64,000 nucleotides of DNA from Rhizobium sp. WYCCWR10014 (GTDB lineage: Bacteria > Pseudomonadota > Alphaproteobacteria > Rhizobiales > Rhizobiaceae). The notes below the pieces were generated by a model, which saw only the letters and a program-made list of their open reading frames with translations, searched no databases and was not told the DNA's origin. The stretch covers positions 1 to 64,000 of the forward strand of contig NZ_LXFU01000035.1 of NCBI RefSeq assembly GCF_001657485.1, read 5' to 3'. Below, piece after piece: positions 20,903 through 31,321 of this stretch (the first letter of the stretch is position 1; every line of letters starts with the position of its first letter). The translations under genes were made by a program, and so were the position numbers.

Positions 20903-20951
20903 TTCTCCACAGCGCTTTTCTGTTAACGCTTCGTTATCCACATCATACACA
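20903..20951 (+). promoter_or_regulatory. Cluster of DnaA-box-like 9-mers upstream of the nrd operon
   Basis: TTATCCACA at 20934-20942 is an exact match to the strong E. coli DnaA box. TTCTCCACA (20903-20911) and TCATACACA (20943-20951) each differ at one position from TTATNCACA. All three are in the same orientation, 50-100 bases before the likely nrd promoter. DnaA control of ribonucleotide reductase genes is known in E. coli (nrdAB). Confidence 0.5.
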
Positions 20952-20998
20952 GGCGCGGCGATTCGTTGCCGCCATTGCTGCGCCGCCACAACAACTTG

Positions 20999-21026
20999 TT
21001 GACGTCATGATCGATTCGCGTACCAT
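20999..21026 (+). promoter_or_regulatory. Probable nrd operon promoter
   Basis: TTGACG (20999-21004) and TACCAT (21021-21026) are spaced 16 bases apart, just before the riboswitch. Transcription would begin near 21033, so the leader RNA would start with the aptamer. Confidence 0.5.
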
Positions 21027-21035
21027 ATCTAGTGT

Positions 21036-21260
21036 TCGAGGTTCCGTCGATTCGTGAGGATCGGCGGCTAAGACGGGAATTCGGTGCGCTTCGCCATCAT
21101 GGCGCGGCAATGCCGGGGCTGCCCCCGCAACTGTAAGCGGCGAGCAACTGTCCGATTTCAGGTCACTGGAGCATGATGCTCCGGGAAGGCTGGGCAGGCG
21201 CTTTGACCCGTGAGCCAGGAGACCTGCCTCGAACGAAACGTCCACGGGCGGGGTGTCCGG
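21036..21260 (+). ncRNA. Cobalamin (B12) riboswitch upstream of nrdHIEF
   Basis: The leader carries the conserved blocks of the cobalamin aptamer in order: GACGGGAATTCGGTG (21073-21087), GCCCCCGCAACTGTAAGCGG (21121-21140), a GGTCACTGG block and GGGAAGG (21183-21189), and the B12 box AGCCAGGAGACCTGCC (21213-21228). About 265 bases lie between it and nrdH. They hold two small hairpins, 21403-21417 (GGGCG/CGCCC) and 21419-21434 (GCGGCT/AGCCGC), which may belong to the expression platform; no classic U-rich terminator was seen. The expected action is to reduce nrd expression when B12 is plentiful. Confidence 0.93.
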
Positions 21261-21525
21261 AAGGTCGCGTTGCATGGCTGCGGGGAATCTCCGCATCGCG
21301 TTTCGCAGGCCCGAACCTCCGCCCCGAAACCTTCGCATTGAGCCACTTCGGGGTGAAGTTATGTCAGAATTTCAGTTCAGGCCGCCACCCACTAGAGGTA
21401 GAGGGCGGAGTACGCCCAGCGGCTAAACAGCCGCACAGCTCAAAATCATCAGAGAATTTTTCGACGGATATCGACAGATTTCCGATCGATGTTCTGCGCC
21501 CAATCGCATCGTCACGAGGAATATC

Positions 21526-21747
21526 ATGACCATTACCGTCTACAGCAAGCCTGCCTGCGTCCAGTGCACTGCCACCTACCGCGCCCTCGACCGTCTGGGC
21601 GTCGATTATGACATCGTCGATATCTCGCAGGATGCCGAAGCGCTCGATCGCGTCCGCAGCCTCGGCTACATGCAGGCGCCTGTCGTCATCGCCGGCGAGC
21701 AGCATTGGGCGGGCTTCCGTCCCGACATGATCAGCGCGCTCTCCTGA
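21526..21747 (+). CDS. nrdH: NrdH redoxin (glutaredoxin-like)
   Basis: This 73-residue thiol donor for class Ib ribonucleotide reductase starts with TVYSKPACVQCTATYRAL, where the CVQC pair is the redox centre. The C terminus has the GFRPDMISAL motif typical of NrdH. It is the first gene of nrdHIEF, with GAGGAA before the ATG, and lies downstream of the B12 riboswitch. The gap to nrdI is 14 bases. Confidence 0.96.
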   Translation: MTITVYSKPACVQCTATYRALDRLGVDYDIVDISQDAEALDRVRSLGYMQAPVVIAGEQHWAGFRPDMISALS

Positions 21748-21761
21748 CCTGAGGACAAGCG

Positions 21762-22166
21762 ATGGGCCTGATCGTCTATTATTCCAGCCGATCCGAAAAT
21801 ACCCATCGGTTCGTCGCCAAGCTCGGTCTGCGCGCGGCGCGCATTCCGCCAGGTGGCGCAGACGCGTTCCATATCCGCGAACCCTTCGTGCTGATCGTGC
21901 CGACCTATAGCGGCGACGGCGGCAAGGGTGCCGTTCCCAAGCAGGTGATCCGCTTCCTCAACGATGCGGAAAACCGAGGACACATCCGCGGCGTGATCGC
22001 CGCGGGCAACAGCAATTTCGGCGAGACATACGGGCTCGCCGGCGACGTGGTCTCGCAGAAATGCCAGGTGCCGTACCTTTACCGGTTCGAGCTCATGGGC
22101 ACCGAAGACGACGTCGCCAAGGTCAAACACGGAATGGAACGATTTTGGACACGGGAACAAACCTAA
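21762..22166 (+). CDS. nrdI: NrdI flavodoxin-like protein
   Basis: This 134-residue FMN protein supplies the oxidant that assembles the Mn(III)2-tyrosyl cofactor of NrdF. The N-terminal phosphate loop [13 protein letters not shown], the [16 protein letters not shown] region and GNSNFGETY match the family. It sits between nrdH and nrdE, and its last 22 bases overlap the proposed nrdE start. Confidence 0.96.
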   Translation: MGLIVYYSSRSENTHRFVAKLGLRAARIPPGGADAFHIREPFVLIVPTYSGDGGKGAVPKQVIRFLNDAENRGHIRGVIAAGNSNFGETYGLAGDVVSQKCQVPYLYRFELMGTEDDVAKVKHGMERFWTREQT

Positions 22167-24349
22167 CGCGGGATGCGGGCGCAAAACCGCATCAAACTTT
22201 TGCTCAGCCCACCGGGGAAAGGCCGCCGAAGGCAGCCGAAACGCTCGACTATCACGCGCTGAACGCGATGCTGAACCTCTATGACGATGAGGGGCGGATC
22301 CAGCTAGACAAGGATCGAATGGCTGCCAAGCAGTATTTCCTCCAGCATGTGAACCAGAACACGGTGTTCTTCCACAATCTGAGGGAAAAGCTCGATTACC
22401 TCGTGACCGAGGGCTATTACGAGCAGGAGGTTCTCGACCAGTATTCCTTCAATTTCGTGCGGGATCTGTTCGACCAGGCCTATGCCAAGAAATTCCGTTT
22501 CCCGACCTTCCTCGGCGCCTTCAAATATTACACCAGCTATACGATGAAGACCTTCGACGGAAAGCGCTATCTCGAGCGCTATGAGGACCGCATCTGCATG
22601 GTGGCTCTGGCCTTGGCGCGTGGCGACGAGGCCCTTGCCCGCGACATGGTCGACGAGATCATTTCCGGCCGTTTCCAGCCGGCGACGCCAACCTTCCTCA
22701 ATGCCGGCAAGAAGCAGCGCGGCGAACTGGTTTCCTGCTTCCTGCTGCGCGTCGAGGACAATATGGAATCGATCGGCCGCTCGATCAATTCGGCGTTGCA
22801 ATTGTCAAAGCGCGGCGGTGGCGTGGCGCTGTCGCTGACGAATATCCGCGAGGCGGGTGCGCCGATCAAGCATATCGAGAACCAGTCCTCCGGCATCATC
22901 CCTGTCATGAAGCTGCTCGAAGACAGCTTCTCCTATGCCAACCAGCTGGGTGCCCGGCAGGGGGCGGGTGCCGTCTATCTCAACGCTCACCATCCCGATA
23001 TCATGCGCTTCCTCGACACCAAGCGCGAAAATGCCGACGAGAAGATCCGCATCAAGACGCTCTCGCTCGGCGTCGTCGTGCCGGATATCACCTTCGAGCT
23101 CGCCAAGAACAACGAGGATATGTACCTGTTCTCGCCCTATGACGTGGAGCGCGTCTATGGCGTGCCTTTCACCGAGATTTCGGTGACGGAAAGGTATCGC
23201 GAGATGGCTGATGATGCCCGCATTTCGAAGAAGAAGATCAAGGCGCGCGAATTCTTCCAGGTGCTTGCCGAAATCCAGTTCGAGAGCGGTTATCCCTACA
23301 TCATGTTCGAGGACACGGTGAACCGGGCGAACCCGATCGCCGGACGTATTTCGATGAGCAATCTCTGCTCGGAGATCCTGCAGGTCAGCGAGGCGAGCGA
23401 ATATAATGACGACCTTTCCTACAAACATCTCGGCAAGGATATTTCCTGTAATCTCGGCTCGCTGAATATCGCGGCGGCAATGGATTCGGCCGATTTCGGC
23501 AAGACGATCGAGACCTCGATCCGGGCGCTGACGGCCGTTTCCGACATGAGTCACATTTCCTCGGTTCCCTCGATCGAGAAGGGCAATGACGAGAGCCATG
23601 CGATCGGCCTCGGCCAGATGAACCTGCACGGTTATCTCGCCCGCGAGCGCATCTTCTACGGCTCCGAGGAAGGCGTCGATTTCACCAATATCTATTTCTA
23701 TACGGTGACCTATCACGCAATCCGCGCCTCGAACCTTTTGGCGGTCGAACGCGGTACGAGCTTCAAGGGCTTCGAGAATTCGAAATATGCATCCGGCGAC
23801 TATTTCGACAAATATACAGAGCAGCTCTGGGAGCCGGCGACGGAGACAGTCAGGGCGCTGTTCGAGACGTCAGGCATCCACGTTCCGACGCAGGAAGATT
23901 GGGCCACGTTGAAGAAGGCGGTGATGGCCTCCGGCCTCTATAACCAGAACCTGCAGGCGGTGCCGCCGACGGGCTCGATCTCCTACATCAACCACTCGAC
24001 CTCCTCGATCCATCCGATCGTTTCGAAGATCGAGATCCGCAAGGAAGGCAAGATCGGCCGCGTCTATTATCCGGCGCCGTTCATGACCAACGACAATCTC
24101 GACTATTATCAGGACGCCTACGAGATCGGACCGGAGAAGATCATCGATACCTATGCGGCAGCGACCCAGCATGTCGACCAGGGCCTGTCGCTGACCTTGT
24201 TCTTCCGCGACACGGCAACGACGCGCGACATCAACAAGGCGCAGATCCATGCCTGGAAGAAGGGCATCAAGACGATTTACTACATCCGCCTTCGCCAGAT
24301 GGCGCTGTCCGGCACCGAGGTGCAGGGCTGCGTTTCCTGCACCTTATGA
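22145..24349 (+). CDS. nrdE: Class Ib ribonucleotide reductase large subunit
   Basis: This catalytic subunit reduces ribonucleoside diphosphates to deoxy forms for DNA synthesis. Family landmarks include [21 protein letters not shown] (the first active-site Cys, shown here in part), NLGSLNIA, and the C-terminal redox pair in GCVSCTL. There is no ATP-cone at the N terminus, as expected for NrdE. The start is uncertain: TTG 22145 gives 734 residues with GGAA-type sequence upstream and overlaps nrdI by 22 bases. The next in-frame Met, near 22268, would cut conserved sequence. The earlier Met at 22061 lies deep inside nrdI. Confidence 0.93.
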   Translation: MDTGTNLTRDAGAKPHQTFAQPTGERPPKAAETLDYHALNAMLNLYDDEGRIQLDKDRMAAKQYFLQHVNQNTVFFHNLREKLDYLVTEGYYEQEVLDQYSFNFVRDLFDQAYAKKFRFPTFLGAFKYYTSYTMKTFDGKRYLERYEDRICMVALALARGDEALARDMVDEIISGRFQPATPTFLNAGKKQRGELVSCFLLRVEDNMESIGRSINSALQLSKRGGGVALSLTNIREAGAPIKHIENQSSGIIPVMKLLEDSFSYANQLGARQGAGAVYLNAHHPDIMRFLDTKRENADEKIRIKTLSLGVVVPDITFELAKNNEDMYLFSPYDVERVYGVPFTEISVTERYREMADDARISKKKIKAREFFQVLAEIQFESGYPYIMFEDTVNRANPIAGRISMSNLCSEILQVSEASEYNDDLSYKHLGKDISCNLGSLNIAAAMDSADFGKTIETSIRALTAVSDMSHISSVPSIEKGNDESHAIGLGQMNLHGYLARERIFYGSEEGVDFTNIYFYTVTYHAIRASNLLAVERGTSFKGFENSKYASGDYFDKYTEQLWEPATETVRALFETSGIHVPTQEDWATLKKAVMASGLYNQNLQAVPPTGSISYINHSTSSIHPIVSKIEIRKEGKIGRVYYPAPFMTNDNLDYYQDAYEIGPEKIIDTYAAATQHVDQGLSLTLFFRDTATTRDINKAQIHAWKKGIKTIYYIRLRQMALSGTEVQGCVSCTL

Positions 24350-24364
24350 TTTGATTGCGGCTGA

Positions 24365-25411
<1,047 letters not shown>

Positions 25412-25514
25412 GGCTTGATCGCCGTCTGCCTCTTATCATTTGCTCTCTCATCGCCCACATTCAGCGGAACTAAATTCGGTCCTCGCCGGTAATGTGGCGT
25501 AGCGGGAGTTTTTG

Positions 25515-26738
25515 ATGTCGTCTTTTTTGAACAAGGCCGGGACTGCCGTCGAAGCGGAAGAGGGCGTCTGGCCGATCCGCAGAAGACGGATTCTCGACTG
25601 GCTGGTGAACGATACGCGCGGCGAGCGGTTCATCGACAATATCCTGGTGGAAATGTGCGAGAAGCTTTTGGCATCGGGCGTGCCGGTGGCGCGGGCGACA
25701 TTGCATTTCAGGACGAACCATCCGCAATGGATCGGCGCCCGCATCCTCTGGAAGGAAGGCCTGGCAGAGGCGAAGATCAACACTTTCGCCTATGGTGTCG
25801 AAAACACGCCGGAGTTCCTGAAGAGTCCCGTCAACGCGATCCATCAGGGTGTGGAGGAGGTGCGTAAACAGCTGGAAGCCGCAACCGACGGGGACAAGGA
25901 TTCATTCTATCAGGAACTGCGCGACGACGGCCTCACGGAGTATATCGCCTGGCCACTCGAGCATACTTTCGGCAAACGGCACGTCGCGACCTTTTCTACC
26001 AGCCGGCCGGGCGGCTTTACGAGCGAGCATGTCGATTTCCTGCGCGACCTGCTGCCGGCCCTGACCCTCGTCAGCGAAATCCGGCTGAAGAACATCATGG
26101 CGCGCACGCTGCTGCAGACCTATGTGGGACCGCATGCGAGCGAACAGATCCTGGCGGGCGTCACGACGCGCGGCAGCGGCGCGACCGTCGGTGCGGCGAT
26201 CATGATCTGCGACCTGCGCGACTTTACGGCGATTTCCGATCTCTGGCCGCGCGACGATGTCATTCATCTGCTCAATGATTACTTCGACGCCATGTCGGAT
26301 CCGATCGAACGGTATGGCGGCGAGATCCTGAAGTTCATGGGCGACGGATTGCTGGCGATCTTCCCGCTGAGCAAGGACACGGCCTGTCACGATCTGCTGC
26401 AGGCGATCCGCGAAGGGCAGGCGTTGATGGCGCAATTGAACCAGCAGTATGCGGGCAACGGACGCGAACCGCTGCGCTACGGCGTCGGCGTGCATGTCGG
26501 CGACGTCATGTACGGCAATATCGGCTCGAGTCGGCGGCTGGATTTCACCGTCATCGGCCCGGCGGTCAATGTCGCCTCGCGGCTGGAAACCCTGACCAAG
26601 GAGGTCAAGCGTCCGGTACTCTTGTCGCGGGCCTTTGTCGAAATGGCGGACTGCGCGAAAGACATGGACAGCCTCGGCACCTTCCCGCTGCGCGGGCTCG
26701 GCGAGCCGGTCGATGTCTTCGCCTTTCCGGAGCGGTAG
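25515..26738 (+). CDS. Class III adenylate/guanylate cyclase with N-terminal sensor region
   Basis: The protein has 407 residues. The first 200 have no membrane segment and resemble a GAF-like sensor region. The catalytic domain from about 215 has metal Asp residues in CDLRDFTAISD and KFMGDGLLAIF, the purine-contacting Lys before the second, and DFTVIGPAVNVASRLE with the Asn/Arg pair of the transition state. All catalytic residues are present, so it should be active, most likely making cAMP. The start ATG has GGGAG six bases upstream. A related cyclase is at 47593. It converges with queE four bases away. Confidence 0.9.
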   Translation: MSSFLNKAGTAVEAEEGVWPIRRRRILDWLVNDTRGERFIDNILVEMCEKLLASGVPVARATLHFRTNHPQWIGARILWKEGLAEAKINTFAYGVENTPEFLKSPVNAIHQGVEEVRKQLEAATDGDKDSFYQELRDDGLTEYIAWPLEHTFGKRHVATFSTSRPGGFTSEHVDFLRDLLPALTLVSEIRLKNIMARTLLQTYVGPHASEQILAGVTTRGSGATVGAAIMICDLRDFTAISDLWPRDDVIHLLNDYFDAMSDPIERYGGEILKFMGDGLLAIFPLSKDTACHDLLQAIREGQALMAQLNQQYAGNGREPLRYGVGVHVGDVMYGNIGSSRRLDFTVIGPAVNVASRLETLTKEVKRPVLLSRAFVEMADCAKDMDSLGTFPLRGLGEPVDVFAFPER

Positions 26739-26742
26739 AAAC

Positions 26743-27471
26743 TTATACTCCTCGCTTGTTACCCCAGAGCAGCACGTGCAATTGGGGTAGTACGCGTACC
26801 GCAAACCATTGGTCGGCCGTCACCCTTTCGACAAGCCAGTGCATCCGATCCATCACGCCGTCGATATCAATGCGCGCGTCATCGTCATCGGGCGGTGGCG
26901 GCGTATGATTGCCGGGCTGAAGGAACAAGGGAATTTGGGGATAGCGCCGACCCGCCCGTTGGGCGAACTCGTAGTCAGTATCGTCGAAGACTACAATCTT
27001 CAATGCGATCTCCGGTCCGCCGGCGGCCAGGTGAAGACAGTGATCCACCTGGTCCCAATCCGTCAGCATTCCGCTTGATGGCGGTTTGGGGCTGATGACC
27101 AGGATGTCGAGATCGCGAAACCAGGCCTGGGCCACGCTTCCCTGTGTTTCCAGTGCAAAGCGGTATCCTTGGGAATGGCCTAGCTGGATCAGTGGCCTCA
27201 AGGGTTGTATCGCCGGATTGCCTCCGGAAAGGGAAACCGTCAGTGGCTTGCCCCCAGAGAGTTCCGTGACCTTATGCCAGACAGCCTCAGTGGACATGGG
27301 AATCCATTGATCCCGGAACGCGCTGTCGACCGCGTGAAGACTGTCGCACCAGGAACACCTATAGTCACAGCCGCCTGTCCTCACGAACACCGTCGGCAGC
27401 CCGATCAAGGCACCTTCGCCCTGTATGGTCGGGCCGAAGATTTCGCTGACGCGAATGGTCCCCACGCTCAC
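26743..27471 (-). CDS. queE: 7-carboxy-7-deazaguanine synthase
   Basis: This radical-SAM enzyme converts 6-carboxy-tetrahydropterin to 7-carboxy-7-deazaguanine for queuosine. The 4Fe-4S Cys motif is CDYRCSWC (C-x3-C-x2-C). The N terminus [13 protein letters not shown] is typical. The start is taken as GTG 27471, which overlaps the queD stop (GTGA) and has GGAG nine bases before it; this gives 242 residues. A Met upstream in frame lies inside queD. It is the third gene of queC-queD-queE. Confidence 0.93.
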   Translation of the reverse strand: MSVGTIRVSEIFGPTIQGEGALIGLPTVFVRTGGCDYRCSWCDSLHAVDSAFRDQWIPMSTEAVWHKVTELSGGKPLTVSLSGGNPAIQPLRPLIQLGHSQGYRFALETQGSVAQAWFRDLDILVISPKPPSSGMLTDWDQVDHCLHLAAGGPEIALKIVVFDDTDYEFAQRAGRRYPQIPLFLQPGNHTPPPPDDDDARIDIDGVMDRMHWLVERVTADQWFAVRVLPQLHVLLWGNKRGV

Positions 27472-27824
27472 GGCCTGTACTCCGCCCAGGTTTTCGGCGT
27501 CTCGCTGACGCGAACGGACGATGTCTCCGGGAAGCGCTGCTTGCACCAGTCGTAAAAGTGCCTTGCGAGGAATTCGGAGGTGACTTTCGAGTGGCCGAAG
27601 ACGTCGTTCAGGTGACGATGGTCGAAAGTTTCGTCGATATAGCGCTTGAGTGGCGAGAGGTCGTGATAGTCACGAACGAAGCCATCATCATTCAGGTTTT
27701 CGGCAGCCAGTTCGACGATGACGATGTAGTTGTGACCGTGGAGCCGAGCGCATTGATGGTCGGCAGGCAGGTGATCCAATTGATGGGAGGCGGAGAGATG
27801 AAACTCCTTGGTGATGCGGTACAT
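27468..27824 (-). CDS. queD: 6-carboxy-tetrahydropterin synthase
   Basis: The enzyme has 118 residues and makes 6-carboxy-tetrahydropterin from dihydroneopterin triphosphate. Zn-binding His residues are seen in FHLSASHQL and LHGHNY, and the catalytic Cys in [10 protein letters not shown]. The start ATG at 27824 shares its A with the queC stop (TGATG), so translation is coupled. Confidence 0.95.
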   Translation of the reverse strand: MYRITKEFHLSASHQLDHLPADHQCARLHGHNYIVIVELAAENLNDDGFVRDYHDLSPLKRYIDETFDHRHLNDVFGHSKVTSEFLARHFYDWCKQRFPETSSVRVSETPKTWAEYRP

Positions 27825-28534
27825 CAACGCACCTCCGTGGCCGAGTATCGCGACACGACCGCTCTCCAGAAATCGCGGTCTTCGTACTCCGTGGGATCGG
27901 GAACACCGGCAAGATGGAAAGCTTCACGGCGTTCCACGCAGGTTCCGCAGCGTCCACAGTGGAGCTCGCCGCCCTTGTAGCAGGACCAGGTCTCCGAAAA
28001 TGGCGTGCCGTGTTTTGTGCCGTCAACAACGATCGCCGCTTTGGAAACATCGACATAGGGTGCAAGCAGTTTCACGCTGGCATAACCGTCCAGCGCTTCA
28101 TTCTGCATGCGCTGGAAAGCATCGATGAAGCCCGGTCGGCAGTCCGGGTAGATGAAGTGGTCGCCGCCATGCACGGCGACGGCAACGGCATCTGCTTTTT
28201 GCGCCGCAGCCAAACCGAACGCGATTGCCAGCATGATGGCATTGCGGTTGGGCACAACGGTGGCCTTCATGGTCTCCTCGGCGTAGTGGCCATCGGGAAC
28301 CTCGACATTGTCGGTCAGGGCCGATCCGCTGAGATGACCGCCGATACTGGCGATGTCGATAATATGATGGGGAACGGAGAGTCGTGCGGCACATCTGGCG
28401 GCGAAGTCGAGTTCCTTGCGATGCCGTTGGCCGTAGTCGAAGGAGACGAGGGCGATAAGCTGTTGTTCCGTCGCGACCTTGTGGGCAAGCGAAACGGAGT
28501 CCAGTCCGCCTGAGCAGACGACGATGGTTTTCAT
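27824..28534 (-). CDS. queC: 7-cyano-7-deazaguanine (preQ0) synthase
   Basis: This 236-residue enzyme turns 7-carboxy-7-deazaguanine into preQ0 with ATP and ammonia. An N-type ATP loop (VVCSGGLDSVSLAH) and the C-terminal Zn motif (CYKGGELHCGRCGTC) are present. It is the first gene of the queCDE operon. I looked for a preQ1-type riboswitch in the leader and did not find one. Confidence 0.95.
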   Translation of the reverse strand: MKTIVVCSGGLDSVSLAHKVATEQQLIALVSFDYGQRHRKELDFAARCAARLSVPHHIIDIASIGGHLSGSALTDNVEVPDGHYAEETMKATVVPNRNAIMLAIAFGLAAAQKADAVAVAVHGGDHFIYPDCRPGFIDAFQRMQNEALDGYASVKLLAPYVDVSKAAIVVDGTKHGTPFSETWSCYKGGELHCGRCGTCVERREAFHLAGVPDPTEYEDRDFWRAVVSRYSATEVR

Positions 28535-28648
28535 ATTTTGGATCCCTTGTTTTGACCGGGTGGGCTGCGACCGGATTACGCGGTGCTTCTAGGACAAATC
28601 ACGCGCCATGGAAACAGTTTTAAATGCCGGGATTTCACAGCCGAGCAG

Positions 28649-28786
28649 CTAATCGATCGGAAAGTTGATCTGCGGCGGCAGCGGGAGCTGCAGATCCTCG
28701 GCATCCGGATTGTTTATGCGCTGCAGCAGCTAGCGTCCCAGATCCTCGCCGGCCGCAGCCGTTCCATTAGCCATCAGTAAATTCAT
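28649..28786 (-). pseudogene. Decayed C-terminal remnant of a LacI-family regulator
   Basis: Read on the minus strand, this stretch gives GEDLGR, a TAG stop at 28730-28732, then LLQRINNPDAEDLQL and PLPPQINF. That series resembles the last 40 or so residues of LacI/GalR regulators, which end in a Leu-rich helix, a xPDAxx turn and a LPPQI/LPT strand. The N-terminal domains are absent. It sits just upstream of a sugar ABC operon, where a divergent LacI gene is common. The match is by eye only. Confidence 0.45.
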
Positions 28787-28820
28787 ATAAAATTCAAAAG
28801 GATGCCGTAATAACCATATT

Positions 28821-28839
28821 TTTCTCGGGAGTCGAGAAA
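28821..28839. promoter_or_regulatory. Inverted repeat upstream of the first sugar ABC operon
   Basis: TTTCTCG-GGAGT-CGAGAAA has 7-bp perfect arms. It lies about 140 bases before the binding-protein start, beside TTGACG at 28854. It is a candidate repressor site. The rest of 28535-28980 has no other gene that I can support. Confidence 0.45.
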
Positions 28840-28980
28840 GGACTTGACGACCAAGGCCTTATAACGTTTTAAATTGTTAACCGCGCGGAGGAGCGCGGCC
28901 GTATGCTGACCGCTGCAATGGCGGGAGGCATCGGGCGGCAGGGAGGGTCCCGCCGCCGATTTGCAAACGGGAGGAAATTC

Positions 28981-30240
28981 ATGAACAGGTTTTTGAGCTC
29001 GGCAGCTATTGCTGTCGTGATGATGGCTGGCCTCAGTGCTGCCCAAGCCGCCGACGTCAAGGAAGTGCAGATGCTGCACTGGTGGACGTCTGGTGGCGAG
29101 GCGGCGGCACTGAACGTTCTGAAGCAGGATCTTTCGAAGGAAGGTTTTGCCTGGAAGGACGTGCCGGTTGCCGGCGGTGGCGGCGATGCGGCGATGACGG
29201 CGCTGAAGGCGATGGTGGCAGCCGGCACCTATCCGACAGCCTCGCAGATGCTCGGCTATACCGTGCTCGACTATGCTGAGGCCGGCGTCATGGGCGATCT
29301 GACGGAGACGGCGAAGAAGGAAGGCTGGGACAAGTCGGTTCCGGCCGCATTGCAGAAGTTCTCGGTCTATGACGGCAAGTGGGTCGCAGCCCCTGTTAAC
29401 GTCCACTCGGTCAACTGGCTGTGGATCAACAAGGCTGTGATGGACAAGATCGGCGGCACTGAGCCGAAGACCTTCGACGAGCTGATTGCGCTGCTCGACA
29501 AGGCCAAGGCCGCCGGCGTCATCCCGCTCGCCCTTGGCGGCCAGAACTGGCAGGAAGCGACGATGTTCGATTCCATCGTGCTGTCGACCGGCGGTCCGGA
29601 GTTCTACAAGAAGGCCTTCAACGACCTCGACGAGGAATCGCTGAAGTCCGACACGATGAAGAAGTCCTTCGACAATCTGGCGACGATCATCAAGTATGTC
29701 GATCCGAACTTCTCGGGCCGCGACTGGAACCTGGCGACCGCCATGGTCATCAAGGGTGACGCGCTGGTGCAGGTGATGGGCGACTGGGCCAAGGGCGAAT
29801 TCGTCGCCGCCAAGAAGACGCCGGATACCGACTTCCTCTGCTACCGCTTCCCCGGCACCGACGGCAGCGTGGTCTACAACTCCGACATGTTCGGCATGTT
29901 CAACGTCCCCGACGACCGCAAGGCGGCCCAGGTGGCGCTGGCAACGGCAACGCTGTCGAAGAGCTTCCAGTCGGCCTTCAACGTCGTCAAGGGTTCGGTG
30001 CCGGCTCGTACCGATGTTCCCGATACCGACTTCGACGCTTGCGGCAAGAAGGGCATCGCCGACCTGAAGGCAGCCAACGAAGGCGGCACGCTGTTCGGCT
30101 CGCTCGCCCAGGGCTATGGCGCGCCTCCGGCCATCGCCAATGCCTACAAGGATGTCGTCTCGAAGTTCGTCCACGGCCAGATCAAGACCTCCGACGAAGC
30201 CGTCAAGCAGCTCGTCCAGGCAATCGACGACGCCCGCTGA
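28981..30240 (+). CDS. Sugar ABC transporter substrate-binding protein (family 1)
   Basis: This periplasmic sugar receptor of 419 residues has a signal peptide ending at AAQAA (about residue 23). The first strand, [17 protein letters not shown], fits the family-1 carbohydrate-binding proteins that include the GtsA/glucose-mannose group. The start at 28981 follows GGGAGG; a Met 26 codons upstream has no family sequence. It heads an operon with two permeases and an ATPase. A strong hairpin follows the gene, which usually keeps the binding-protein mRNA most abundant. The sugar is not certain: glucose/mannose is likely by resemblance, while the nearby GH2 gene would suit a galactoside or glucuronide. 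Confidence 0.88.
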   Translation: MNRFLSSAAIAVVMMAGLSAAQAADVKEVQMLHWWTSGGEAAALNVLKQDLSKEGFAWKDVPVAGGGGDAAMTALKAMVAAGTYPTASQMLGYTVLDYAEAGVMGDLTETAKKEGWDKSVPAALQKFSVYDGKWVAAPVNVHSVNWLWINKAVMDKIGGTEPKTFDELIALLDKAKAAGVIPLALGGQNWQEATMFDSIVLSTGGPEFYKKAFNDLDEESLKSDTMKKSFDNLATIIKYVDPNFSGRDWNLATAMVIKGDALVQVMGDWAKGEFVAAKKTPDTDFLCYRFPGTDGSVVYNSDMFGMFNVPDDRKAAQVALATATLSKSFQSAFNVVKGSVPARTDVPDTDFDACGKKGIADLKAANEGGTLFGSLAQGYGAPPAIANAYKDVVSKFVHGQIKTSDEAVKQLVQAIDDAR

Positions 30241-30260
30241 GGCCACGTGTGATGACAAAT

Positions 30261-30286
30261 GCTTCCCCGCCTGCTGGCGGGGAAGC
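30261..30286 (+). other. Intercistronic stem-loop after the first binding-protein gene
   Basis: A perfect 11-bp stem (GCTTCCCCGCC/GGCGGGGAAGC) with a TGCT loop lies 20 bases after the stop. There is no T run. The position between the binding-protein and permease genes matches stems that protect the upstream mRNA and lower expression of the membrane genes. Confidence 0.7.
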
Positions 30287-30367
30287 TTCAGGCTCCGCGC
30301 CGATCATACGGGATGATCATGCGGGGCCGATTGCCCGGACGATCATGCAGGCAGGAGATGACATTCC

Positions 30368-31321
30368 ATGAGCACCGTTGCGACCACCGATCCGGTTTTG
30401 ACGCCGAGGCAATCGACGGGGATCTCGTTGAGGGGCCGGCTGCAGGATGCGCTGCCGAAGATCGTCTTGGCGCCGAGCTTCGTCATCACCATCATCTTCG
30501 TCTATGGCTTCATCGTCTGGACGGCCTATCTGTCGTTCACCAATTCCAAGACCTTTCCCTCCTATGCGCTGACCGGAGCACGCGCCTATCAGCGGCTGTG
30601 GCGCTGGACCTTCGAGAGCGATCCGCCGTCCTCCTGGTACACCTCGATCACCAACATGGCGATCTTCGGCTTTCTCTATGTCGGCATCTGCCTGGCGCTC
30701 GGTCTCTTCCTCGCCATCCTGCTCGACCAGAAGATCCGCGGCGAGAGCGTATTGCGGCCGATCTTCCTCTATCCGATGGCGCTGTCCTTCATTGTGACAG
30801 GCGTTGCCTGGAAATGGTTCCTCGATCCCGGCCTCGGGCTGGAACAGACGCTGCACCATTTTGGCTGGACGAGCTTCCACTTCGACTGGATCAAGAACAA
30901 GGACTTCGTCATCTACACCGTCGTCATCGCCGGTGTCTGGCAGGCGTCGGGCTTCGTCATGGCGATGTTCCTGGCGGGTCTGCGCGGCATCGACGGCGAG
31001 ATCATGAAGGCCGCCCAGATCGACGGCGCTTCCGCCTTCCAGCTCTATCGGCGCATCGTCATTCCGCTGCTGCGGCCGATCTTTCTCTCCGCCTTCATCG
31101 TGCTCGCCCATATGGCGATCAAGTCCTACGACCTTGTGGTGGCGCTGACCTCGGGCGGCCCCGGCGGCTCGGCCTGGCTGCCGTCGAACTTCATGTATGA
31201 ATACACCTTCAAGCGCAACGAGATGGCCGTCGGCTCGGCCAGCGCCATCATCATGCTGATGACGATCTCGGCGATCATCGTGCCCTATCTCTATTCCGAA
31301 CTGAAGGAGAAGGCGCGATGA
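30368..31321 (+). CDS. Sugar ABC transporter permease (first)
   Basis: This 317-residue inner-membrane protein has six predicted helices. The cytoplasmic EAA loop occurs as IMKAAQIDGASAFQLYRRIVIPLL. It forms the channel with the next gene. The start lies 127 bases after the binding-protein gene. Its end overlaps the next gene by four bases (ATGA). Confidence 0.92.
   Translation: MSTVATTDPVLTPRQSTGISLRGRLQDALPKIVLAPSFVITIIFVYGFIVWTAYLSFTNSKTFPSYALTGARAYQRLWRWTFESDPPSSWYTSITNMAIFGFLYVGICLALGLFLAILLDQKIRGESVLRPIFLYPMALSFIVTGVAWKWFLDPGLGLEQTLHHFGWTSFHFDWIKNKDFVIYTVVIAGVWQASGFVMAMFLAGLRGIDGEIMKAAQIDGASAFQLYRRIVIPLLRPIFLSAFIVLAHMAIKSYDLVVALTSGGPGGSAWLPSNFMYEYTFKRNEMAVGSASAIIMLMTISAIIVPYLYSELKEKAR

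Noticed and set aside
20895..21030. NrdR boxes before nrdHIEF
   Set aside because: No pair of sequences like ACACTATATATAGTGT was found in the region; only the DnaA-like sites stand out.
28535..28620. Possible preQ1 riboswitch before queC
   Set aside because: I looked for the type I and II core sequences and found no convincing stem-loop plus A-rich tail.
28783..30258. Open frame on the minus strand opposite the first sugar-binding protein (491 codons)
   Set aside because: Low-complexity Arg/Gly/His sequence typical of an antisense shadow; the plus-strand gene has signal peptide and family sequence.
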